DNA of 7,382 bases from contig QIEB01000067.1 of assembly GCA_003229495.1 (NCBI GenBank), positions 1 to 7,382 of the forward strand. Direction: 5' to 3'. The translations under genes and the position numbers were made by a program. The first letter of the stretch is position 1, and every line of letters begins with the position of its first letter. The notes beneath the pieces were generated by a model, which saw only the letters and a list, made by a program, of their open reading frames with translations, was not told the DNA's origin and ran no database searches. Source of the stretch: Flammeovirgaceae bacterium. GTDB taxonomy: Bacteria > Bacteroidota > Bacteroidia > Cytophagales > Cyclobacteriaceae. Shown here one piece after another: positions 1-4,460 of this stretch.

Positions 1-49
1 AGAATTACCAAATTTCCGCAAGATTTACCAGGTTTGTCTTTTCTATCAT

Positions 50-73
50 TCAGTCCATCAGTCCCTCAATCAT
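50..73. repeat. Degenerate octamer tandem repeat
   Basis: Three successive 8-bp units can be read here: TCAGTCCA (50-57) and TCAGTCCC (58-65) differ at one base, and the third, at 66-73, is more diverged. The stretch is non-coding and directly precedes the heptamer-phased block upstream of ald. Two good units and one poor one make this a weak call, but it fits with the other short-period repeats in the window. Confidence 0.4.
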
Positions 74-77
74 TGAC

Positions 78-133
78 TATGGGGCAGGTTTCAGGTTGCA
101 AGGGCTAATTCCTAATTTCTAATTTCTAATTTA
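78..133. repeat. Heptamer-phased array upstream of ald
   Basis: Eight consecutive 7-bp units fit this stretch without a phase break. The clearest are CAGGTTT at 85-91 followed by CAGGTTG at 92-98, and then the TAATTTC block: 106-112, 113-119, 120-126 and 127-133, of which 113-119 and 120-126 are identical and the outer two differ by one base each. The sequence drifts from G-rich units on the left to A/T-rich units on the right, as if neighbouring units were copies that had changed step by step. It ends two bases before the putative -7 element of ald. No coding potential is apparent. Confidence 0.7.
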
Positions 134-134
134 A

Positions 135-142
135 TATATTTG
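135..142 (+). promoter_or_regulatory. Putative -7 promoter element of ald
   Basis: TATATTTG matches the Bacteroidota -7 consensus TAnnTTTG exactly and lies 24 nt before the ald start codon, leaving room for a short A/T-rich leader. No TTG or TTTG is found at the expected -33 distance (19-21 nt upstream); that place is filled by the TAATTTC heptamers. The call therefore rests on one element in an A/T-rich region, where chance matches are common. Confidence 0.4.
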
Positions 143-166
143 CATCCTGAAAATATATTATTACCC

Positions 167-1282
167 ATGATAGTAGGCATTCCCAAGGAGGTTAAAAACA
201 ACGAGAATCGAGTGGCCCTGACCCCATCGGGCGTTAGAGAATTTATCAAAAATGGCCACCGTGTTTATGTCCAGTCATCCGCGGGAGTGGGAAGTGGATT
301 TACAGATGATATGTACCTGGAAGCAGGCGCAGAGACCTTGCCAGACATCCAATCCATCTACCATTCCGCTGATATGCTAATGAAGGTTAAGGAACCGGTT
401 GAAAGTGAGTACCAGTTGGTGAAGGAAGACCAATTAGTTTTCACCTATTTCCATTTCGCCTCCTATCAACCGCTTACAGAAGCCATGATTAACAGTGGTG
501 CGGTATGCCTGGCCTACGAAACTGTTGAAAAAGAGGACGGGTCGCTGCCCCTTTTAGTACCCATGTCTGAAGTAGCTGGTCGCATGGCTATACAGGAAGG
601 GGCTAAGTATTTAGAAAAACCCTTAGGAGGCAGAGGAATTTTACTGGGTGGTGTCCCTGGTGTAAGGCCTGCAAAAGTTATGATCCTTGGAGGTGGCGTG
701 GTGGGTACCCAGGCAGCAAAGATGGCTGCTGGATTAGGCGCGGATGTTACAATTTTAGATATTAACTTACCACGACTACGTTATCTTTCGGACATTATGC
801 CTGCTAATGTGAATACCTACATGTCTTCAGAATATAATATAAAAGATCTGTTGAGTTCCCATGACCTCATTGTGGGGGCTGTTCTAATACATGGAGCCAA
901 AGCTCCGAACCTGATAACCAGGGAAATGTTAAAATTGATGCACCCCGGCACAGTGGTAGTGGATGTAGCTGTTGATCAGGGTGGATGTATTGAAACCTGT
1001 AGGCCTACCACTCATGAAAACCCTACCTACATCATAGATGGTATCTTACATTACTGCGTGGCCAATATGCCTGGAGCAGTACCCTATACCTCTACCCTTG
1101 CATTGACCAATGCCACGCTACCCTATGCCCTGCAATTGGCTAATCAAGGATGGAAACAGGCTTGCAGCAACTATGAAGAGCTCAAAAAGGGGCTTAACAT
1201 CGTGAAAGGAAAGGTGGTTTATAAAGGAGTAGCGGAAGCATTTGACCTGCCCTACGTATCACATGATCTCATGTTAAGTTGA
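167..1282 (+). CDS. ald: Alanine dehydrogenase
   Basis: Cytoplasmic NAD-dependent enzyme that interconverts L-alanine and pyruvate plus ammonium, 371 residues, the usual family length. The N-terminus MIVGIPKEVKNNENRVALTP is the family signature. With numbering from this ATG, the residues known from the Mycobacterium tuberculosis enzyme fall in register: substrate-binding Arg15, Lys75 (in VKEP), His96 (in YFHFAS), the Rossmann glycine motif GGGVVG at 175-180, Asp198 for the NAD ribose, and catalytic Asp270 in VDVAVDQGG. This agreement decides the start: a TTG 27 nt upstream is in frame but would add nine residues and overlap the putative -7 element. No Shine-Dalgarno is seen. It stands alone on the plus strand and converges with the next gene, leaving only 2 nt between stops. 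All key residues are present, so it should be active; very sure. Confidence 0.97.
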   Translation: MIVGIPKEVKNNENRVALTPSGVREFIKNGHRVYVQSSAGVGSGFTDDMYLEAGAETLPDIQSIYHSADMLMKVKEPVESEYQLVKEDQLVFTYFHFASYQPLTEAMINSGAVCLAYETVEKEDGSLPLLVPMSEVAGRMAIQEGAKYLEKPLGGRGILLGGVPGVRPAKVMILGGGVVGTQAAKMAAGLGADVTILDINLPRLRYLSDIMPANVNTYMSSEYNIKDLLSSHDLIVGAVLIHGAKAPNLITREMLKLMHPGTVVVDVAVDQGGCIETCRPTTHENPTYIIDGILHYCVANMPGAVPYTSTLALTNATLPYALQLANQGWKQACSNYEELKKGLNIVKGKVVYKGVAEAFDLPYVSHDLMLS

Positions 1283-1284
1283 AG

Positions 1285-1746
1285 TCAAGCCAGGTCTGAC
1301 CCTTCTCCGAAAACGGGTAATTGCGATTGAAACGTATAACTGTTTGAGCGGTAGTCCATGCAGCAACAATAGTGTTTTAAACCGTTGGTGATCACCAAAT
1401 ATTGGGCCTTGATCGCCTTATTATAAATAGACAGCTGATTAAATACTTTGTCCGTTAAAGCTACCTGAGACGATTTGCATTCTACCAAAAGGAATGGCCT
1501 GGCTTCCCGGTTATAAACGATGATGTCAGTTCGTTTGTCCATTTTGTTGACTTTCAGCCCACTTTCAACCTTGACCAGTGACTTTGGGTAGCCAAGTTCG
1601 CTGACCAGGTAATTTAGAAAATGCTGCCGTACCCACTCTTCCGGTGTCAGTACCACGTACTTCTTCCGGAAACCATCGAAAATCCAATTCTGGCCTCCCT
1701 CGATTTTAGACCGTACCGGATAATCGGGTAAATTCAGCTGGTGCAT
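1285..1746 (-). CDS. Stand-alone HsdR N-terminal-like PD-(D/E)xK protein
   Basis: A 153-residue protein resembling the N-terminal nuclease domain of type I restriction subunit R (HSDR_N-type), without helicase or translocase domains. Visible nuclease-fold features: a helical segment at about 36-51 with Glu61 after it, RTDIIVY with Asp74, VECKS with Glu89 and Lys91 (the E-x-K of the PD-(D/E)xK motif), and QLSIY at 104-108, like the QxxxY motif of RecB-family nucleases. The motif set suggests an intact metal-dependent nuclease site, but the substrate is unknown. No hsdM or hsdS partner lies in the window, so it is unlikely to be part of a restriction system here. Small proteins of this kind are, as I recall, common in Bacteroidota genomes; their role is unclear to me. 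It starts next to the repeat-rich intergenic stretch and ends head-on against ald. Family call sure, function unsure. Confidence 0.87.
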   Translation of the reverse strand: MHQLNLPDYPVRSKIEGGQNWIFDGFRKKYVVLTPEEWVRQHFLNYLVSELGYPKSLVKVESGLKVNKMDKRTDIIVYNREARPFLLVECKSSQVALTDKVFNQLSIYNKAIKAQYLVITNGLKHYCCCMDYRSNSYTFQSQLPVFGEGSDLA

Positions 1747-1769
1747 AAGTCTGTCAATAACAGTTTTTG

Positions 1770-1800
1770 CTAAGTTAGAATGATCCCTCTAAAGTTACAA
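1770..1800 (-). promoter_or_regulatory. Possible promoter of the HSDR_N-like gene
   Basis: On the minus strand, TTG (1800-1798) is followed after 20 nt by TAACTTAG (1777-1770), one mismatch from the Bacteroidota -7 consensus TAnnTTTG. The spacing is right and the element lies about 24 nt before the start codon at 1746. The -33 part is short and the -7 part imperfect, so this is only a candidate. Confidence 0.3.
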
Positions 1801-1814
1801 GTCCGTAGTGCAGA

Positions 1815-1842
1815 GGGCATGGGGCATGGGGCATGGGGCATG
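1815..1842. repeat. Perfect (GGGCATG)x4 heptamer array
   Basis: Four identical, uninterrupted copies of GGGCATG. Two weakly similar 7-bp units, GTCCGTA (1801-1807) and GTGCAGA (1808-1814), precede it in the same phase, so the array may once have been longer. The perfect identity points to recent slippage or ongoing copy-number change. It is in non-coding DNA about 70 nt upstream of the HSDR_N-like start codon. Confidence 0.9.
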
Positions 1843-1940
1843 GATTTGAGAGTTGCGTATTCAGGGAAGATTTCTTGGTATGAAGACCCTAGTCCTAATG
1901 ATGCAGTATCTATTTTAGTCAGTTTGGTGCTTTGGAACTT

Positions 1941-1988
1941 GGGGCCTGGGGCTTAGTTGGTGCTTGGGTTTTGGGATTTGGAATTTAC
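1941..1988. repeat. 48-bp G/T-rich direct repeat, copy 1
   Basis: First copy of a unit found again at 2001-2069, starting exactly 60 bp apart. The two copies differ at one base (G1950 against T2010) apart from a 21-bp insertion in copy 2. Inside the unit the sequence is itself phased in sevens: GGGGCCT (1941-1947) is followed by GGGGCTT, and further on come TTTTGGG (1969-1975) and ATTTGGA. The bases before it (about 1920-1940) look like a more decayed version of the same pattern. Confidence 0.88.
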
Positions 1989-2000
1989 GCGAAAGCGCAG

Positions 2001-2069
2001 GGGGCCTGGTGCTTAGTTGGTGCTTGCCTGCCTGTCGGCCAGACAGGGGTTTTGGGATTTGGAATTTAC
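2001..2069. repeat. 48-bp direct repeat, copy 2, interrupted by 21 bp
   Basis: Second copy of the unit at 1941-1988. Positions 2001-2026 and 2048-2069 match copy 1 except at one base; 2027-2047 is extra. The 12-nt spacer between the copies (1989-2000) has no counterpart after copy 2. The near-identity implies a recent duplication, with the extra 21 bp gained by this copy or lost from copy 1. It ends 14 nt from the stop codon of the short exbD gene. Confidence 0.88.
2027..2047. repeat. 21-bp hairpin-forming insertion in the repeat
   Basis: Extra sequence in copy 2 of the 48-bp unit. It contains an inverted repeat with 6-bp arms CCTGTC (2031-2036) and GACAGG (2042-2047) around a 5-nt loop GGCCA, preceded by a second CCTG (2027-2030). 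The junction can be shifted by one base because both edges carry G. Its length is three times the 7-bp period, so the phase on either side is kept. It could be a small REP-like palindromic element; it lacks a T-tract on the minus strand, so it is a poor intrinsic terminator for the operon to its right. Confidence 0.7.
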
Positions 2070-2083
2070 CAGCAATGGCCGGT

Positions 2084-2557
2084 CTATCCACCACTGGTTT
2101 GATCGATACGCTCCGGTGTGGCGTACATGATCTTCCTGGCGTTGGCCTCTCTAAGCTGCTGCTGAACGTCAGACACAATACCCATTTTCGCCTCTTGGTC
2201 AATCTTCAAACTGATGGTTATTTGGTCTCGCTCTACTTCATCAAGTTCATCCTTTTTTCGTTGAACCCACAACACAATGTCCTTGGGCTCTATCAGTACA
2301 TCGTCCACCTGGATCTTAGGTTCGGATCCATATTTACTAGTGACCTTAGGTTTACCGATATATAGGTGACTTACCAGAGACTTCTTTTGCAATTTACTCA
2401 GTTGTGTAGCCCTGGGAAGCACATTTTTCACCATTATTTCTGTTTCTCTTAATACAGTGGTAACCATAAAAAAGAACAACAGCATGAAAATGATATCAGG
2501 CAAAGACGCTGTGGGTATATCCGCTGAAGAATTGGTTTTCTTTTTAAATTTTGACAT
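2084..2557 (-). CDS. exbD: ExbD/TolR-family biopolymer transport protein (short)
   Basis: A 157-residue inner-membrane protein with the ExbD layout: a short positively charged cytoplasmic N-terminus (KFKKK), one transmembrane helix at about 20-36 and a periplasmic domain to the C-terminus. The helix opens with SLPDIIFMLLFFF, where Asp21 corresponds to the proton-carrying aspartate of ExbD/TolR. The end of the domain, from about ISLKID to LREANARKIMYATPER, is the usual ExbD C-terminal pattern. With ExbB it should form the proton-driven stator complex. It is the last gene of the operon, starting 1 nt after the stop of the longer exbD, with a perfect AGGAGG before it. Two different exbD genes suggest a mixed ExbD pair in one complex, or two alternatives; this is inference. 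Confidence 0.93.
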   Translation of the reverse strand: MSKFKKKTNSSADIPTASLPDIIFMLLFFFMVTTVLRETEIMVKNVLPRATQLSKLQKKSLVSHLYIGKPKVTSKYGSEPKIQVDDVLIEPKDIVLWVQRKKDELDEVERDQITISLKIDQEAKMGIVSDVQQQLREANARKIMYATPERIDQTSGG

Positions 2558-2558
2558 A

Positions 2559-3158
2559 TCAACCTCCTACTTTACTAGGTTCTGCAATTGAAATATTTTT
2601 AGGGAAAGTAACTTTGCCATCAGGGCCATCTTTGCCCCTTGCGGTATTGTACTGGTTTCTCTGTTCCGGAGTTTTATTGGGGGTGTTTCGCAACTCGCGG
2701 AACTGAGCTCCGGTCATTCCAACCCTTTCGCCATACATTTCGTTATACGCCCCATCCAGTTGATCCAATATATTAATGAATATCTCATAGCTGCTACCCC
2801 GGTCGGTCTTGAAAGAAACAACCGCCTCTTTAGGGTTATCAGACAAAGTGGGGTTACGCCCATTATTTAAGACAAACTCCTTTACCATGTCTTTAATCAG
2901 TGAAACGTCTTCCAAAGGTTCGTTTTCCACCAGCAACAGATCGGCCGAGTTCACCAAAATTTTAAAGATATTACGGTCATTCTTAGTGACGTCTGGTGGT
3001 GGTCGATTGGGGTCCGCTTTTGGCGGCAGGGTAAATAAAATACCCCGGTCATTAGGAAAGGTAGTGGTTACCAGAAAGAATATGAGCAATAAGAATGCGA
3101 TGTCCGCCATTGAACCGGCATTGATCTCATTCTTTCCTCTAAGCGTACTTCGTGCCAT
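2559..3158 (-). CDS. exbD: ExbD/TolR-family biopolymer transport protein (long)
   Basis: A 199-residue ExbD paralogue. It has a basic cytoplasmic N-terminus (RSTLRGKNE), one transmembrane helix at about 17-33 starting SMADIAFLLLIFFLVTT with the conserved Asp19, then a periplasmic domain. It is about 40-60 residues longer than a typical ExbD: a hydrophilic segment at roughly 140-180, rich in Asn, Arg, Gln and Gly, separates the core from the final KVTFPKNISIAEP strand. The start codon overlaps the stop of the three-helix protein by one base (TAATG), which fixes the start and implies coupled translation. It likely pairs with the ExbB two genes upstream to couple the proton gradient to an outer-membrane function. 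The partner that receives the energy is not in the window. Confidence 0.93.
   Translation of the reverse strand: MARSTLRGKNEINAGSMADIAFLLLIFFLVTTTFPNDRGILFTLPPKADPNRPPPDVTKNDRNIFKILVNSADLLLVENEPLEDVSLIKDMVKEFVLNNGRNPTLSDNPKEAVVSFKTDRGSSYEIFINILDQLDGAYNEMYGERVGMTGAQFRELRNTPNKTPEQRNQYNTARGKDGPDGKVTFPKNISIAEPSKVGG
2563..2568 (-). promoter_or_regulatory. Perfect Shine-Dalgarno before the short exbD
   Basis: AGGAGG on the minus strand, 5 nt before the ATG at 2557. It lies inside the last codons of the preceding exbD (Val-Gly-Gly-stop), and the stop and the next start are 1 nt apart, so translation is probably coupled. Bacteroidota generally do not rely on such motifs, and no other gene in the window has one, so it may be a by-product of the glycine codons. 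Confidence 0.45.
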
Positions 3159-3487
3159 TACTTAAATGCTTTGGATACTTCAGTGTATACGATTGATACT
3201 ATAGCTGCTCCTAAAAGCAGGTACATAGTAGTTAACAAGCCTCCCACAAATTTAGAGATGCCCGGACCCACGTTAAAAGTGATGTATCTGGGCAGCACTT
3301 CATCACTGGAGGCTGCATATGCAATCCCAAAGATTGCAAACAATATTCCCAGACCAATAGCTGATCCAACCAATGCTTTGGGATCGTCAATCGCTTTGAT
3401 TAATGGAAGCACAATCACACAAACTACAGCAATTCCTACCAGTACGTAAGCGAATATAAGGGCAAAATTTATTAATCCTGATTCCAT
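3158..3487 (-). CDS. Three-helix membrane protein of the exbB/exbD operon
   Basis: A 109-residue protein I cannot assign to a named family. It shows three hydrophobic helices at about 5-30, 39-59 and 78-101. The first linker, KAIDDPKAL, is charged; the second, SSDEVLPRYITFNVGPG, is more polar and contains Pro and Gly; the C-terminus is basic (SKAFK). It starts 10 nt after the exbB stop and its stop overlaps the start of the long exbD (TAATG), so it is made in step with the channel proteins. The position suggests an accessory or assembly subunit of the ExbB/ExbD complex, but this rests only on context. Its Gly- and Ala-rich helices (GSAIGLGILFAIFGIAYAA) fit tight helix packing. Coding status is well supported by the exact gene junctions; function is unknown. 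Confidence 0.85.
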   Translation of the reverse strand: MESGLINFALIFAYVLVGIAVVCVIVLPLIKAIDDPKALVGSAIGLGILFAIFGIAYAASSDEVLPRYITFNVGPGISKFVGGLLTTMYLLLGAAIVSIVYTEVSKAFK

Positions 3488-3497
3488 TTTTAGTAGT

Positions 3498-4244
3498 TTA
3501 ATTTTTATGTTTTACCAACATATCCACCAGCGAAATAGAGGCATCTTCCATACTATTAACCAACCCATCTATTTTAGAAACGCAATAGTTATAGAACAAT
3601 TGTAGAATTACTGCAACTATCAAACCGGCCACTGTAGTTAATAGGGCTTGCTTAATACCAGATGCCACCAGTGAAGGAGAGATGTCTCCCGCCGCTTCGA
3701 TGGCGTCAAAAGCGCTGATCATACCTAATACCGTTCCCATGAAACCAAGCATGGGGGCCAAGGCAATAAACAGCTGGACCCATACCAGATTTTTTTCCAG
3801 TCTACCCATTTCCACAGAACCATATGAAATAATAGATTTCTCAACCATTTCTATTCCCTCGGACATGCGCATTAATCCCTGAGTAAATATAGAAGCTACC
3901 GGCCCTTTGGTATGCGTGGTGACTTCCTTAGCAGCTTCCACACCTCCTGATGAGAGCGCATCTTCTACCCTTTCCAACAATTTGGTGGTATTGGTGGTAG
4001 CCAGGTTTAAGGTAATAATTCTTTCAATTGCTATTGCTAGCCCTAAAATAAGACAGAGCAATACCACACCCATAAACACCCAGCCACCTTCGATGAATTT
4101 TTCCTTCACATTTTGATGGAAGGTATTTCCATCATCGGGGGCTACCAATTCAGTAGAGGCGCCTGAGTCCTGAGCATAGCTATACTCTGAGTAACCCAAG
4201 GTTAAAAACCCGGTAAGCAAAAGTAACGCAAATAACTTTTTCAT
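3498..4244 (-). CDS. exbB: MotA/TolQ/ExbB-family proton channel protein
   Basis: A 248-residue inner-membrane protein that forms the proton channel with ExbD. Residues 1-24 look like a signal peptide (MKKLFALLLLTGF, then SYA before Gln25), seen in some ExbB proteins. Three transmembrane helices follow at about 55-73, 156-178 and 200-218, with a large cytoplasmic loop between the first two, as in the family. The core motif LAPMLGFMGTVLGMISAF (162-179) includes Thr171, and the third helix ALLTTVAGLIVAV holds Thr204; these match the conserved channel-lining threonines of ExbB. The frame stays open upstream through the whole tRNA-Ser gene to 4403, but that part is tRNA read as protein. The ATG at 4244 is chosen because it begins the signal peptide; an ATG at 4301 is possible but less likely. 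It may be transcribed from the tRNA promoter. Confidence 0.93.
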   Translation of the reverse strand: MKKLFALLLLTGFLTLGYSEYSYAQDSGASTELVAPDDGNTFHQNVKEKFIEGGWVFMGVVLLCLILGLAIAIERIITLNLATTNTTKLLERVEDALSSGGVEAAKEVTTHTKGPVASIFTQGLMRMSEGIEMVEKSIISYGSVEMGRLEKNLVWVQLFIALAPMLGFMGTVLGMISAFDAIEAAGDISPSLVASGIKQALLTTVAGLIVAVILQLFYNYCVSKIDGLVNSMEDASISLVDMLVKHKN

Positions 4245-4306
4245 AATTTCAATTTTAATCTTCAGTAAGTTATTAAAGAATAAATTTAGTTTGTCTTCCA
4301 TGCCTG

Positions 4307-4394
4307 CGGAGAGGAAGGGATTCGAACCCCCGGTACCCTTGTGGGGCACACTCACTTTCCAGGCGAGCACCTTCGACCACTCGGTCACCTCTCC
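4307..4394 (-). tRNA. tRNA-Ser (anticodon GGA)
   Basis: An 88-nt class II tRNA on the minus strand, reading UCC and UCU. The acceptor arms GGAGAGG (4394-4388) and CCTCTCC (4314-4308) pair fully. The anticodon stem is CTCGC/GTGAG with loop CTGGAAA, giving anticodon GGA. The long variable arm GTGCCC/GGGTAC with loop CACAA is typical of tRNA-Ser, and the T arm has the loop TTCGAAT. The discriminator base is G and is followed by CAG, so the CCA end is not encoded and must be added afterwards. It lies between ansA and exbB on the same strand, with a promoter match just upstream. Confidence 0.97.
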
Positions 4395-4413
4395 GGTTTT
4401 CAAGCAATAGACA

Positions 4414-4445
4414 CAAATAAATTAATAAAAAACACCTTATGCAAA
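4414..4445 (-). promoter_or_regulatory. Putative tRNA-Ser promoter
   Basis: On the minus strand, TTTG (4445-4442) is followed after exactly 20 nt by TTTATTTG (4421-4414), which matches the Bacteroidota -7 consensus TAnnTTTG at all but its second base. The -7 element ends 19 nt before the tRNA 5' end at 4394, which allows a short leader. This is the best two-part promoter match I noticed in the window. Because no terminator is evident between the tRNA and exbB, it may also drive the exbB operon. Confidence 0.55.
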
Positions 4446-4460
4446 TTTTAAAGTACTTTT

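Larger units (their letters stand above)
1747..2083. other. 337-nt repeat-rich non-coding stretch
   Basis: Separates the start of the HSDR_N-like gene from the end of the exbB/exbD operon. From left to right it holds a possible promoter (1770-1800), the GGGCATG array (1815-1842), about 75 nt of unremarkable sequence, a degenerate G/T-rich lead-in (about 1920-1940), two copies of a 48-bp unit (1941-1988 and 2001-2069) and 14 nt before the exbD stop. Reading frames that cross it on both strands are made of repeat sequence and resemble no family I know. No convincing terminator with a T-tract is seen for the operon arriving from the right. Confidence 0.75.

Noticed and set aside
78..133. CRISPR array or phage attachment site
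   Set aside because: Units are 7 bp and contiguous with no spacers, and no cas, integrase or phage genes are visible in the window.
140..166. TTG-initiated extension of ald adding nine residues
   Set aside because: The TTG overlaps the putative -7 element, and the ATG at 167 puts Arg15, Lys75, His96, Asp198 and Asp270 at the positions known for the family.
1285..1746. Part of a type I restriction-modification or defence system
   Set aside because: No methylase, specificity or helicase gene is present, and the neighbours are ordinary housekeeping genes.
1840..1956. Short plus-strand frame opening with the last ATG of the GGGCATG array (38 codons)
   Set aside because: Its start is part of the repeat, its end lies in the 48-bp repeat, and the peptide resembles nothing I recognise; a chance frame is the simplest explanation.
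2027..2047. Hairpin as intrinsic terminator of the exbB/exbD operon
   Set aside because: On the minus strand the hairpin is followed by CAGGCAAG, not a T-tract, and it is explained better as an insertion within the repeat.
1915..2365. Reading frames on both strands across the 48-bp repeats
   Set aside because: They translate repeat DNA and run antisense or out of frame into the real short exbD gene; low-complexity peptides with no family features.
2809..3449. Plus-strand frames opposite exbD and the three-helix protein
   Set aside because: Shadows of well-supported minus-strand genes that have exact overlapping junctions.
4450..4459. AAAGTACTTT palindrome after ansA as a terminator or operator
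   Set aside because: Short, A/T-rich and without a usable loop or T-tract; such palindromes are expected by chance in this composition.
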